A model generated the notes under the pieces. That model made no database searches. It saw nothing but the letters and a program-made list of their open reading frames with translations, and had not been told where the DNA came from. Shown here piece by piece: positions 8,927 through 18,513 of a stretch of 64,000 bases of DNA (positions are counted from its first letter, which is position 1; each line of letters begins with the position of its first letter). The position numbers and the translations under genes are program-made. The stretch is from the NCBI GenBank assembly GCA_002840505.1, contig PHBC01000001.1, positions 375,901 through 439,900 on the forward strand, given 5' to 3'. The DNA comes from Deltaproteobacteria bacterium HGW-Deltaproteobacteria-2 (GTDB lineage Bacteria; Desulfobacterota; Syntrophia; Syntrophales; Smithellaceae).

Positions 8927-9523
8927 ATGGTTGTCTCAGTAATACTTGCCCATCCTGACCCGAAAAGCTTCAACCACGCCATCGCTAAAACGGCGGTTGA
9001 GGCGCTGAAATCTAATGGGCACAAAGTTATTTTTCATGACCTCTATCAGGAAAAGTTCGATCCCCTGCTCCACGCCGCAGAAATAGCGATAGACGCCAAA
9101 CTGCCTGCTAAAATAGAAAAGCATTGCGCAGAAATCGCGGCGGCAGATGGAATAGTTATTGTGCATCCGAACTGGTGGGGTCAGCCCCCGGCAATCCTCA
9201 AAGGCTGGGTTGATCGCGTAATTCGTCCCGGTGTGGCTTACGAGTTTCTGGAAGGCGACTCCGGCGAAGGCGTTCCCAAAGGATTGCTCAAAGCTAAAGC
9301 GGCACTGGTTTTTAACACCTCCAACACAAAAACCCACAGAGAAAAGAAAGCTTTCGGCGATCCGCTGGAGACTATATGGAAGAATTGCATCTTCGGCCTC
9401 TGCGGTGTCAACAATTTTCACCGCCGGATGTTCAATGTCATTGTCACCAGCACGGATAAACATCGCAAAAAATGGCTGGAATCAGTTACAAAGGATATTA
9501 ATAAATTCTTTACCAAGATTTGA
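8927..9523 (+). CDS. NAD(P)H-dependent oxidoreductase, flavodoxin-like fold
   Basis: 198 residues from the chosen start. The sequence VSVILAHPDPKSFNHAIAKTAVEAL and the later DGIVIVHPNWWGQPPAILKGWVDRV match the NQO/MdaB-type quinone reductase family (flavodoxin_2), which uses FMN or FAD for two-electron reduction of quinones. The frame is open 30 nt further upstream, but that part is the end of a repeat element; ATG at 8927 begins directly at the first beta strand. The OsmC-like gene follows 44 bp downstream and could share the transcript. The natural substrate is unknown. Confidence 0.85.
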   Translation: MVVSVILAHPDPKSFNHAIAKTAVEALKSNGHKVIFHDLYQEKFDPLLHAAEIAIDAKLPAKIEKHCAEIAAADGIVIVHPNWWGQPPAILKGWVDRVIRPGVAYEFLEGDSGEGVPKGLLKAKAALVFNTSNTKTHREKKAFGDPLETIWKNCIFGLCGVNNFHRRMFNVIVTSTDKHRKKWLESVTKDINKFFTKI

Positions 9524-9567
9524 TAAGCGGCTAAAGTTCTTTTGCAAATTTCAAGGAGGTATAAGTT

Positions 9568-9969
9568 ATGGAATCAATATTCAACATCACCTTTGACGGC
9601 AATAAAAAAGTGTCGGCGCATTTTCGTGACTTTACGGTTTATACAGATCAGCCGGTGGCGGTCGGTGGAGAAAATACAGCGCCCTCGCCTCTTGAAATCT
9701 TTCTATCCACTATCGGAACTTGCGCCGGATTTTATGTCGCATCATTCTGCCAATCACGTTCTATCCCCATGGATAACATGAGTATCATGCAAACGGTTTT
9801 TCGCAATGACACCACGCACATGGTGGAAAAGATAACTTTGGATATAGTTCTACCGCCCGACTTTCCGGAAAAGTACAAGGCTGCCGTGATTAAAGCCGCT
9901 GATACCTGCTCGGTGAAAAAACATTTACTGAATCCGCCGGAAATACAGGTCAACACAAAAGTCCAGTAA
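9568..9969 (+). CDS. OsmC-family peroxide/thiol-stress protein
   Basis: 133 residues. OsmC/Ohr proteins are cysteine-based hydroperoxide reductases. The conserved arrangement is seen: APSPLEIFLSTIGTCAGFYVASFCQ with one Cys cluster and ADTCSVKKHLLNPPEI with the second conserved Cys. The strong AAGGAGG lies 8 nt before the ATG. Its position behind a flavodoxin-fold oxidoreductase fits a small stress module, but substrate class (OsmC versus YhfA-like) cannot be decided from sequence alone. Confidence 0.85.
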   Translation: MESIFNITFDGNKKVSAHFRDFTVYTDQPVAVGGENTAPSPLEIFLSTIGTCAGFYVASFCQSRSIPMDNMSIMQTVFRNDTTHMVEKITLDIVLPPDFPEKYKAAVIKAADTCSVKKHLLNPPEIQVNTKVQ

Positions 9970-9970
9970 A

Positions 9971-10090
9971 CCCCGTTAGAAAGTCTTCGACTTTCCAACG
10001 GGTAGGCTCACACGGGGCATTAAATCCCGTGTTTACTAATAAAGGCAAAACTATCATCCCCGCTACAAACAGCGGGGCTTTCTAACGGGG
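9971..10090 (+). other. Structured intergenic element with nested and competing hairpins
   Basis: CCCCGTTAGAAAG (9971-9983) is perfectly complementary to CTTTCTAACGGGG (10078-10090), closing about 120 nt. The same 5' arm can instead pair locally with GACTTTCCAACGGG (9989-10002, one mismatch). Two further hairpins lie inside: CACGGGG...CCCGTG (about 10011-10030) and CCCCGCT...AGCGGGG (about 10058-10077). The SDR Shine-Dalgarno AAGGAGG starts 4 nt after the closing stem. It could be a cis-acting RNA or a repeat insertion. Confidence 0.55.
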
Positions 10091-10106
10091 TAAAAGGAGG
10101 CATGAA

Positions 10107-10892
10107 ATGACAACAGGAAAAAAGAAGAAAGAAACTCTTAAACCTCTTTCCGGAAAAACAGCAATTGTCACCGGCGCCAGTTCCGGCATTGGATGTGCCA
10201 CAGCGCTGACATTGGCAGAGGCGGGCGTGGCGGTAGTTATTCAGGCACGACGCAAAGACAGACTCGCTAAAGTTGTCTCGGATATTCAGGCAAAAGGCGG
10301 CAAAGCTCTGGCTTTGGCAGGTGATGCAAGCCTGACTTCCGATATAGACAGGTTGTTGGAACAGACGTTAGAATGGAAAGACGGAGGGCGCAAATGCGAT
10401 ATTGTTGTGGTCAACGCCGGACGCGGATTGGCGGGCGGCACACTGGCCAGCGATAACTACCAATGGGAAGAGGTTTATAATACCAATGTGCTTGGCGCTG
10501 CTTACCTGATGCGCTCCGCAGCCAAATATTTTATCGGACGTAAGAAAGGAGATATTGTTGCAATTGGTTCCGTGGTGGGACGAAACATTTCACCATTTAG
10601 CGCTTTTTATGGCTCCAGTAAATTCGCCGTCGGTGCTATCGCTGAAGGCCTGCGTCAGGAAGTTTGCGCACATGGCGTACGGGTGTCTCTGGTCATGCCT
10701 GGTATTGTTGTAAGCGAATTTCAGAAAGTGGCTGGTTACGATGAAAATAATTTTTATAAAGGAATCGCTCATATGGGCAAACTGCTCAAGCCGCAGGCAA
10801 TAGCCGACGGCATCTGTTGGCTGCTGACCCAGCCCCCTAATGTGAATGTGAGCGAGATTATGATTAGACCGACAGGGCAGAACTATCCATGA
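10107..10892 (+). CDS. Short-chain dehydrogenase/reductase
   Basis: 261 residues of a classical SDR. The NAD(P)-binding TGASSGIG motif is at residues 22-29, followed by ARRKDRL (a basic pair that suggests NADP preference). VVNAGRG, the catalytic Ser in AIGSV and the YGSSK dyad (about residues 165-169) are present. The C-terminus (LLTQPPNVNVSEIMIRPTGQNYP) resembles the YdfG/serine-dehydrogenase-like subgroup, often acting on 3-hydroxy acids. The N-terminal KKKKE extension is short and charged. AAAAGGAGG precedes the ATG. The substrate is not predictable. Confidence 0.88.
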   Translation: MTTGKKKKETLKPLSGKTAIVTGASSGIGCATALTLAEAGVAVVIQARRKDRLAKVVSDIQAKGGKALALAGDASLTSDIDRLLEQTLEWKDGGRKCDIVVVNAGRGLAGGTLASDNYQWEEVYNTNVLGAAYLMRSAAKYFIGRKKGDIVAIGSVVGRNISPFSAFYGSSKFAVGAIAEGLRQEVCAHGVRVSLVMPGIVVSEFQKVAGYDENNFYKGIAHMGKLLKPQAIADGICWLLTQPPNVNVSEIMIRPTGQNYP

Positions 10893-11199
10893 CGACTTTG
10901 AAAAAATGTCCCCGGCATACGCCGGGCTGCGCATATGTATCAAAGAATGTCATTGCATATCCGCCGCTGGCGGAGGTGTCACGCAGTGACGGAGGTGGAT
11001 CAGACATTTAAAAAAGTCCACCCCCTACCCCCACCAGCGGGGGACACACAAAACGTATAATAACAGGAACGTTAATCGCAACAATTTCTTGCATTCAGGA
11101 ATCGTCGCCTCGATATCATCTTTGATTTAAGTGGAACATATTAAGATTGCCACGTTCACTTGCGTGAACTCACAATGACAGATAAGGTAAGAAAACATA
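10893..11199. other. Repeat-rich spacer without a gene
   Basis: About 300 bp with no plausible gene. It holds a CCCGGCATACGCCGGG hairpin just after the SDR stop (a possible terminator without a T-tract), a TCCGCCGCTGGCGGA palindrome-type repeat near 10960, a C-rich CCACCCCCTACCCCCACC stretch near 11020, and the short repeat at 11142-11180. Confidence 0.6.
11142..11180 (+). repeat. Short repeat, second copy of the 4581-4618 element
   Basis: Nearly identical to 4581-4618. GTTCAC and GTGAAC form a perfect 6-bp stem with a TTGC loop, and the copy ends CACAATGACA. Confidence 0.6.
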
Positions 11200-11907
11200 A
11201 TGAATATCATGGCAAACGAAATCAGCAAACGCCTGCGGAAAATGGGAGATAAAGAAGACGCCAGATTCCTGCAGGGATTTTTCAAAACCGGCAAAGGTCA
11301 GTATGGCGAAGGAGATATTTTTCTAGGCATCCGCGTTCCAGCAGTGCGGAAGCTGGCCCAAGAATACAAAGACCTGCCGCACAAGGAAATATTATCGCTC
11401 ATGCAATCTCCTTATCACGAAGTCAGACTCTTCGCGCTCATTTCGTTTGTCAATGCCTTCGCCAAAGGCGATGAAATAATTCAAAAGAAAGTCTACGACC
11501 TTTACCTGGCGAATACCAGATACATCAACAATTGGGATCTGGTGGATATTTCAGCACCCAAAATTGTGGGAGCTTATTTGTTCACGAAAAGCAGAAAGCC
11601 GCTCTATCAACTGGTAAAATCAAAAAGTCTTTGGGAACGACGCATCGCCGTGCTCTCAACTTTCTGCTTTATAAAAAACAACGAGTTCGCTGACGCGCTT
11701 AAGATTGCCGAAATCTTATTGAAAGATAAAGAAGATTTAATTCACAAGGCCACCGGCTGGATGTTGCGCGAAGTCGGCAAACGCGACACGCAATGCGCGG
11801 AAGAATTCTTAAAAAAACATTGCCGGACAATGCCTCGCACCATGCTGCGCTACGCGATAGAAAGATTTTCTCCATCAAAAAGATATAAATATTTAAATGG
11901 AGGATGA
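11200..11907 (+). CDS. AlkD-like DNA alkylation repair protein (HEAT-like)
   Basis: 235 residues. AlkD-family glycosylases remove positively charged alkylated bases (3-methyladenine, 7-methylguanine) using a solenoid of HEAT-like repeats. The protein has the characteristic YGEGDIFLGIRVPAVRKLA, HEVRLFALISFVNAF, NWDLVDISAPKIVG, LWERRIAVLSTFCFIK and DLIHKATGWMLREVGKRD stretches, which include the Trp/Asp/Arg residues lining the active cleft in studied members. ATG at 11200 has AAGGTAAG upstream; ATG at 11209 is also possible. It stands alone, with no other repair gene in an operon. Confidence 0.88.
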   Translation: MNIMANEISKRLRKMGDKEDARFLQGFFKTGKGQYGEGDIFLGIRVPAVRKLAQEYKDLPHKEILSLMQSPYHEVRLFALISFVNAFAKGDEIIQKKVYDLYLANTRYINNWDLVDISAPKIVGAYLFTKSRKPLYQLVKSKSLWERRIAVLSTFCFIKNNEFADALKIAEILLKDKEDLIHKATGWMLREVGKRDTQCAEEFLKKHCRTMPRTMLRYAIERFSPSKRYKYLNGG

Positions 11908-12002
11908 GGAATTCGAGCCACCGGTAATTCAACAAATCATTGACCGCAACCAACCTTTGATATAAACGCATTTAAAAGAAATCAGCAATCGATTTTAATA
12001 AC

Positions 12003-12113
12003 ATGTCGTATTCAAAGGATAACGCGGCGACGAGGAGGGGGCGACGAGGCGTATAAATAATACGTTGAGGAAGCCGACGACGCAGCCAACAAAGTTAGCC
12101 GAAGAAGACGACT
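12003..12113 (+). repeat. About 105-bp dispersed repeat, copy A
   Basis: This GC-rich block matches the reverse complement of 16251-16353 along nearly its whole length. Shared blocks include ATACGTTGAGGAAGCCGACG and CCAACAAAGTTAGCCGAAGA. Differences are scattered substitutions and small indels. The copies lie in opposite orientation 4.2 kb apart. Confidence 0.75.
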
Positions 12114-12130
12114 TATTATAAGGAGATAAC

Positions 12131-12895
12131 ATGGACATTTTAACCAATAAAGCAAACGGCATTCTTACTATAACATTTAACAGGCCCGAAAAGAAAAATG
12201 CGATTACCGCGGCAATGTACCAGATCATTGCCGACGCGCTGAAGGACGCGGAAAGCAACGCAGAAGTGCGCGTGATTCTGATTACCGGCACGCAGGAAAT
12301 ATTCACGGCAGGCAATGACCTCGATGATTTTTTGCAAAACCCACCTCAAAGTACAGAAAGTCCCGTGTATCAATTTATTCAGAGTCTTATCCATACCACC
12401 AAACCGGTAATAGCAGCGGTTGCCGGTCCTGCAGTAGGTATCGGCACAACTCTATTGCTGCATTGCGATCTTGTCTATGCGGCGGAAAACGCCAGATTTT
12501 CAATGCCATTCGCCAAGCTGGGGCTTTGCCCGGAATTCGCTTCCAGTCTTGTGTTACCGCAAATCGCCGGTTACCAGCGTGCAGCAGAAAAGTTGATGCT
12601 GGGTGAGCCATTTTCAGCGCAGGAGGCATATGCGATGGGATTCGTAAACAAGGTGTTGCCGACTGCCGAATTGCTCGCGTTTGCACAGGCTCAGGCAGCT
12701 AAATTGGTGGCATTGCCGGCATCCTCACTAAGGGCAACTAAACATTTAATGAAGAGTAAGCATACAGCCGCCATCAATGCCCAAATAGAAGAAGAGAGCA
12801 TCCTTTTCGGCGAAATGCTGGTAGCAAAGGAAGCGAAAGAAGCATTCATTGCATTCTTCGAGAAACGTAAGCCGGATTTTACCAAGTTTAAGTAA
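12131..12895 (+). CDS. Enoyl-CoA hydratase/isomerase family protein
   Basis: 254 residues of the crotonase fold. The oxyanion-hole segments FTAGNDLDDF and GPAVGIGTTLLLHCDLVYA are clear. The catalytic-loop sequence KLGLCPEFASSLVLPQIAG carries a single Glu at the position used by delta3-delta2 enoyl-CoA isomerases rather than the paired Glu of hydratases, so isomerisation of unsaturated acyl-CoA is more likely than hydration (inference). AAGGAG lies 6 nt upstream of the ATG. A role in fatty acid beta-oxidation would fit a syntrophic fatty-acid oxidiser, and an acyl-CoA synthetase is encoded at 22411-24210. Confidence 0.85.
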   Translation: MDILTNKANGILTITFNRPEKKNAITAAMYQIIADALKDAESNAEVRVILITGTQEIFTAGNDLDDFLQNPPQSTESPVYQFIQSLIHTTKPVIAAVAGPAVGIGTTLLLHCDLVYAAENARFSMPFAKLGLCPEFASSLVLPQIAGYQRAAEKLMLGEPFSAQEAYAMGFVNKVLPTAELLAFAQAQAAKLVALPASSLRATKHLMKSKHTAAINAQIEEESILFGEMLVAKEAKEAFIAFFEKRKPDFTKFK

Positions 12896-13079
12896 TACCT
12901 TTTCGTTTTCACCGGTAAGCTTCGCCCAAGGGAAAGCGACTCGAAACGAATTAACGTATTTTATGATAATCAACAGAAGAGCATCTATCCCTAATAGTGA
13001 CAGTACGATTACCGCCCCTATTAGGAGATAGATTAGGGCTGTAATGCTGTTTGAAAAAATCTGTGTACTTACAAATATT

Positions 13080-13289
13080 TTATTCAGGATTATATTTAAA
13101 AGATACTCTCAATTTTGCGCGATATTCGACAACCTTCCCTTTTTCGATTCTCATATCGAGCTCTTTAACTTCGGCAACTCTTATGTCCTTCAAACTTTTT
13201 GCCGTTACCTCAACAGCTTTTTTAGCAGCATCTTCCCACGATTTGTCGCTGCCTCCGATAATTTCGATTACCTTATAAACGCTACTCAT
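13080..13289 (-). CDS. Dodecin family flavin-binding protein
   Basis: 69 residues, the usual dodecin size. The hallmark pattern YKVIEIIGGSDKSWEDAAKKAVEVTAKSLKDIRVAEVKELDMRIEKGKVVEYRAKLRVSFKY is intact from end to end. Dodecins assemble as hollow dodecamers that store or buffer flavins. AAAGGAGG lies 7 nt before the ATG on the minus strand. The gene is isolated, divergent from nrpR. Confidence 0.93.
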   Translation of the reverse strand: MSSVYKVIEIIGGSDKSWEDAAKKAVEVTAKSLKDIRVAEVKELDMRIEKGKVVEYRAKLRVSFKYNPE

Positions 13290-13755
13290 AATTTTCCTCC
13301 TTTCTTTTTTGGTTTGGTTTGATAAAAAAAGACTACTTTAACATACCTTCTTCGAACCGAAACAAATAAGCATGGAAAACCCGAAGCAAGTTTTGGAAAT
13401 AGATTCCGCGGCAGGATGCTTAGTATTATATCAGATTACCTGTAAAATGTTACAGAAGAAAAATTCCGGCAATTACGTTTACGCCATCAGCCAGAGGTAA
13501 ATACGGCCATTGATTCCCCTGAATCCTGCCCGAAACTTGCGAACAAAGGTTATTATTGTTGTAATCCTGTCACTTAAGCCCCAAACAAATACATTACATA
13601 AGATATTAATAATATTATTTTTTATTCCAAGTCTCCTCCGGATATTTCCACTAAATAATACAAATTTGAACTAAAATTATTAAATTCGTACAATTTTTGT
13701 TTGACAATAATGTCATTTAAAAGTAGGAATACGGCAAACGATTGCCGATGGTCTT
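13290..13755. other. Divergent intergenic region, dodecin/nrpR
   Basis: No gene is visible in these 466 bp. Contents: the dodecin ribosome-binding site, a perfect dyad CTGTAA-AATG-TTACAG at 13440-13455, an A/T-rich tract from 13580 to 13700, and the nrpR promoter and dyad at 13701-13747. Confidence 0.6.
13701..13747 (+). promoter_or_regulatory. Putative nrpR promoter and CGGCAA-N4-TTGCCG operator
   Basis: TTGACA at 13701-13706 is 17 bp from TAGGAA (13724-13729). A perfect 6+6 dyad CGGCAA ACGA TTGCCG (13732-13747) sits at the expected transcription start, 8 bp before the nrpR ATG, where a bound repressor would block initiation. Which protein binds it is not known; autoregulation by the regulator encoded downstream is an inference. 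It differs from the GGAA-N6-TTCC operator of methanogen NrpR. Confidence 0.45.
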
Positions 13756-14757
13756 ATGAAACAACTTTTTAAACCGGAAGACATAGAAAGAAAAGTTATC
13801 CTGATCTTAAAGATTCTGAACGAAAGTCCGGAGCCTATGGGCGCTCGTGTAATTGCCCGGCTGATGAAAGAACGCAATGTCCAGCTAAGCGAAAGGACTG
13901 TCCGCTACCATCTTGGACTTACGGATGAAAGAGGATTGACAAAACTTATCGGAAGGCGTGACGGAAGAATCATTACCAGCCTGGGGCAAGACGAAATCAA
14001 CAACGCGCGTGTTCAGGACAAGATCGGACTCTCCATCTCCCGCATTGATGTCCTCTCTTTTAAAACAACTTTTGACCTCAAAAAGATGCACGGCCTGACG
14101 CCTGTTAATATTTCCTTCTTTCCGCAGGATCAATTCAAGAAAGCTATGGCAGCGATGAAACCTGTTTTCAAGAAGAATCTTGCGGTAAGTTCCCGCGTGG
14201 CAATTGCCCCGGCAGGAAAATCGCTGGGAGACATTATCGTTCCCGAAGGGAAAATAGGCCTGGCAACCGTTTGCAGTATTTTGATCAACGGTGTCCTTTT
14301 AAAACATGGAATTCCTATCGATTCCAAATTCGGCGGGATTCTCCAGGTAAAAAACAGTGAACCATTAAGATTTGTCGAACTGATTCATTATGCCGGTTCA
14401 TCACTTGATCCGTCGGAAATATTTATCCGCGGCAAAATGACATCGGTGGGACAGGTAGTGGAAAAAGGCGAAGGAAAAATTCTGGCTAACTTCCGTGAAA
14501 TACCGGCGCTGAGCCGCAATCTGGTTGAAGATATCAAAGGTCACCTGATCAGAGCCGGAATTAATGGTGTGCTTTCCATCGGCAGCACCGGAAATCCGAT
14601 TGGACAAACGAATGTAGACTTAAACAAAGTGGGGATGATTCTTGTCGGCGGATTGAATCCGGTGGCCAAAGCTTACGAAGAAGGTTTTGACGTGGATAAC
14701 AAGGCCATGTCCACCGTAATGGAATTTGAAGATCTGCAAAGTATTGAGGAAATTTAA
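13756..14757 (+). CDS. nrpR: NrpR-like nitrogen regulator (winged helix plus DUF128 domain)
   Basis: 333 residues. An N-terminal winged helix (residues 8-75, ARVIARLMKERNVQLSERTVRYHLGLTDERGL) is followed by one NrpR/DUF128 regulatory domain (about 85-325; VNISFFPQDQF, GKIGLATVCSILINGVLLKHGIPIDSKFGGILQ, GMILVGGLNPVAKAYEEGF). In methanogens NrpR represses nitrogen-assimilation genes and is released by 2-oxoglutarate; those proteins usually carry two NrpR domains or two subunits, whereas this one has one. The glutamate dehydrogenase gene starts 36 bp downstream, which supports a nitrogen role. No good Shine-Dalgarno precedes the ATG. The function is inferred from family and context. Confidence 0.75.
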   Translation: MKQLFKPEDIERKVILILKILNESPEPMGARVIARLMKERNVQLSERTVRYHLGLTDERGLTKLIGRRDGRIITSLGQDEINNARVQDKIGLSISRIDVLSFKTTFDLKKMHGLTPVNISFFPQDQFKKAMAAMKPVFKKNLAVSSRVAIAPAGKSLGDIIVPEGKIGLATVCSILINGVLLKHGIPIDSKFGGILQVKNSEPLRFVELIHYAGSSLDPSEIFIRGKMTSVGQVVEKGEGKILANFREIPALSRNLVEDIKGHLIRAGINGVLSIGSTGNPIGQTNVDLNKVGMILVGGLNPVAKAYEEGFDVDNKAMSTVMEFEDLQSIEEI

Positions 14758-16149
<1,392 letters not shown>

Positions 16150-16250
16150 TACCATTCCGCCTGGAAGTTCCCGCCCAAAAGGCGGGAATTCCCGGCAAGG
16201 TTAGTTTTAATTTTATTATGCGCTCCCCTGCGGGATGCGCCCCCGGTCTT

Positions 16251-16353
16251 CGGCTAACTTTGTTGGCATCGTCGTCGGCTTCCTCAACGTATTATCATAT
16301 ACGCCTGCGGAGCCTCCTCCTTGCCGCCGCGTTAGCCTTTGAACGCGAAATGG
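16251..16353 (-). repeat. About 105-bp dispersed repeat, copy B
   Basis: Reverse-complement copy of 12003-12113. Shared landmarks read TTCGGCTAACTTTGTTGG and CGTCGGCTTCCTCAACGTAT on the plus strand. The interior GCCTGCGGAGCCTCCTCC block is the most diverged part. Confidence 0.75.
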
Positions 16354-16367
16354 CATAAAAAATTTAA

Positions 16368-16405
16368 GGCCGCAGCATGACAAGTGCTGCGGCCTTCTTT
16401 TATGT
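16368..16405 (+). terminator. Intrinsic terminator
   Basis: A perfect 12-bp stem, AAGGCCGCAGCA and TGCTGCGGCCTT, with a 7-nt loop is followed by CTTTTATGTTTT. It lies 220 bp after gdhA and would end the nrpR-gdhA transcript. Confidence 0.75.
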
Positions 16406-16416
16406 TTTCCATTTAC

Positions 16417-16446
16417 TATTCACTCTTCACTATTCACTATTCACGT
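16417..16446 (+). repeat. TTCACTA-type low-complexity tract
   Basis: Tandem copies of a 7-8 nt unit (ACTATTCAC, ACTCTTCAC). Related tracts occur at 20798-20828, 21657-21703, 52561-52578 and 52656-52667. Confidence 0.55.
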
Positions 16447-16526
16447 CTTTTACTAAACCTCCAATCATCTAATCTTCTAATCATCTGATTTTCTCCCCCT
16501 TTACATTTACTCCAAGGAAAAATGAT

Positions 16527-16555
16527 TTGACCCACTTGTCTTCCTATGCCATAAT
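16527..16555 (+). promoter_or_regulatory. Putative promoter of the aconitase X cluster
   Basis: TTGACC (16527-16532) and CATAAT (16550-16555) are separated by 17 bp, 150 bp upstream of the first gene. The long leader contains no obvious riboswitch fold. Confidence 0.45.
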
Positions 16556-16704
16556 ACATCTAACATTAAGATTAGTTAGCCCAAACAAGTGATAACTGAT
16601 TTTTTTGTATTCTGATTTTCCTGAACTCTCTTTAGCCTTTGATTTGCGACCAAGTATAATCTTTTAAGCAGCGAGGTGCCGTTAATCAAAAGGAGGATTC
16701 TTCC

Positions 16705-18006
16705 ATGCGAAAAGAGTATTCCATGCAGTTAACCGACGAAGAGAAGGCAATTCTGGAAGGCAAACAGGGCAATACAATGCGCAAAGCACTCGAATCAGTA
16801 GTGCTTTATGGTCAGATTTTTGGCGCGCAAAAGCTTGCCCCCATTGAGGAAAGTGTTCACCTGGTGACATCTTTCGGCATACCGCTTCTCAAACCGGTAT
16901 TTTCCCTTATGGATGAATTAATTGCCGCGGGATTAAAAACAGCCCAACCGTTCACCGTTGATCCCCGCCCCATGGATTTCAAAAATGTTCCTGCAAATAT
17001 CCTCGAAAAATTCATATTCAAAAAAATAATGTACGAAAAACAGGCGCAATACGAAGAACAATTGCGCAAGGTGGGACTCAAAGACAACAAGTCTTTTACC
17101 TGCACCTGCTACATGGAAGAAGTCGGCAACATTCCTCGTAAAGGTAAGATTCTGGCATGGGCCGAATCTTCAGCTGTTGTATATGCCAATTCCGTTTTGG
17201 GCGCCCGCTCCAACCGCAACTCCGGAGTACTCGAACTGCTTTGCGGCATTACGGGACGCGCTCCCGTGTTCGGGTTACTGACCGATGAAGGCCGTCAGGC
17301 CGGCTGGTTGGTTGAAGTAAAAACAAAATCCCTGCCGGAGGCTCAGATACTGGGCAGCGCAATCGGCATGAAGGTAATGGAAGAAGTTCCTTTTATCAGC
17401 GGTTTAAATACTTTTCTGGGGAATGATCTCAATCAGCGCGTCAAAGATTATCTAAAGGATATGGGCGCTGCCTCGGCCAGCAATGGTGCGGTTGGCCTTT
17501 ATCATGTTGAAGGGCTTACTCCCGAAGCCGTGTCTTTGTCACGCAGCTTATTGAAGCAGGAATACCGATCCTATGTGATAGATGATGCCGAATTAAAGAG
17601 AGTATATGATGGATACCCTTTAATGTGGAAAAATCCGTCGGCAAAGCCGAAGCTTTGTTTTATCGGCTGTCCTCATCTGAGCCTCAAGCAGATATACGAA
17701 TGGCTGGAACGTTTCGAAGAGGAACTTAAATCAACAGGGGAAAAGAAGATCGTGGTTGCCACAATCATGACTGCCGCTCCCGCTGTTGTTGATGCCTTCA
17801 AAAAAGATGAAAAGGCTTATTCGCGATTAACAGGCATCGGCGCGCACCTTACGTCAATCTGTCCGCTCATGTACATGAACAATCCTCTGTGCAGTAAAAA
17901 AGCTGTGATTACCAATTCGAACAAATTACGGACATATACAACGGCGCGTTATTTTACCGATGCCGAAATTACGAACATCGCGACGAAAGGAGTAATCCAT
18001 GACTGA
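16705..18006 (+). CDS. Aconitase X catalytic subunit (AcnX large, DUF521)
   Basis: 433 residues. The MQLTDEEKAILEGKQGNTMRKALESVVLYG start, the Cys-containing blocks TCTCYMEEVG, LLCGITGRAPVFGLLTDEGR, and ICPLMYMNNPLCSKKAVITNSNKLRTY identify the aconitase X catalytic domain. Characterised members are dehydratases: cis-3-hydroxy-L-proline dehydratase in bacteria and phosphomevalonate dehydratase in archaea. Cysteines in the active site carry an Fe-S cluster. The small swivel subunit gene overlaps by 8 nt, so the enzyme is of the split two-subunit form. AAAGGAGG lies 10 nt upstream of the ATG. The substrate cannot be named; a downstream ene-reductase suggests a dehydration-then-reduction route. 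Confidence 0.87.
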   Translation: MRKEYSMQLTDEEKAILEGKQGNTMRKALESVVLYGQIFGAQKLAPIEESVHLVTSFGIPLLKPVFSLMDELIAAGLKTAQPFTVDPRPMDFKNVPANILEKFIFKKIMYEKQAQYEEQLRKVGLKDNKSFTCTCYMEEVGNIPRKGKILAWAESSAVVYANSVLGARSNRNSGVLELLCGITGRAPVFGLLTDEGRQAGWLVEVKTKSLPEAQILGSAIGMKVMEEVPFISGLNTFLGNDLNQRVKDYLKDMGAASASNGAVGLYHVEGLTPEAVSLSRSLLKQEYRSYVIDDAELKRVYDGYPLMWKNPSAKPKLCFIGCPHLSLKQIYEWLERFEEELKSTGEKKIVVATIMTAAPAVVDAFKKDEKAYSRLTGIGAHLTSICPLMYMNNPLCSKKAVITNSNKLRTYTTARYFTDAEITNIATKGVIHD

Positions 18007-18454
18007 GAAAAGCAGAGAATTCAAAGGCAGAGTTATCATGGCCGGCAGCTTATCCGGCGAGGCGGTTGTATCCAGAAAAGGATTCAACACACTGGCCTCT
18101 TTTCAGAAAGACGCGATGGCCAAGAAAAAAATCATGAAATGTTCCGATCAAAACAATACCGATATATTCGGCAAAATACTGACAGGTAAGATTCTGTGTC
18201 TGCCTAAAACAATCGGTTCCACCACCGGCGGTATGATCCTGCAAACCGTTGCTTCCATGGGCTCGGCTCCAGCGGCGATGCTCTTTTCCGAAGCAATAGA
18301 TTCTCTGGCGGCGGCGGGAGTCGTCCTGGCCGATGTATGGAACGACAACCGTATTGTTACCATTGATAATCTTGGTACAGAATTTCTCGCCTGTGTTGAG
18401 CAGGGCCAGAAGGTAGATATCTTTGAAGACGGCAGAGTCATTGTTCATGAATGA
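17999..18454 (+). CDS. Aconitase X swivel subunit (DUF126)
   Basis: 151 residues. The FKGRVIMAGSLSGEAVVSRKGFN start and GKILCLPKTIGSTTGGMILQTVASMGSAPAAMLFSEA block are typical of the AcnX swivel domain, in which the Ser-rich loop contributes to the active site. It overlaps the large subunit gene by 8 nt (ATG at 17999, large-subunit TGA at 18004-18006), a sign of translational coupling. The two proteins form one dehydratase. Confidence 0.87.
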   Translation: MTEKSREFKGRVIMAGSLSGEAVVSRKGFNTLASFQKDAMAKKKIMKCSDQNNTDIFGKILTGKILCLPKTIGSTTGGMILQTVASMGSAPAAMLFSEAIDSLAAAGVVLADVWNDNRIVTIDNLGTEFLACVEQGQKVDIFEDGRVIVHE

Positions 18455-18513
18455 CAAAAAATATCCGGCAAATATCCCCCCCATCAGATTAATTAAACTA
18501 TGTGAGGTTGATT

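Larger units (their letters stand above)
16150..16704. other. Intergenic region gdhA/acnX: hairpin, repeats, terminator, promoter
   Basis: 555 bp without a gene. In order: a CCCGCC/GGCGGG hairpin shortly after the gdhA stop, repeat copy B (16251-16353), a strong intrinsic terminator (16368-16405), a TTCAC-type tract (16417-16446), and the promoter at 16527-16555. Confidence 0.65.

Noticed and set aside
13044-13322. Plus-strand frames across the dodecin gene
   Set aside because: The minus strand encodes an intact dodecin with a strong ribosome-binding site.
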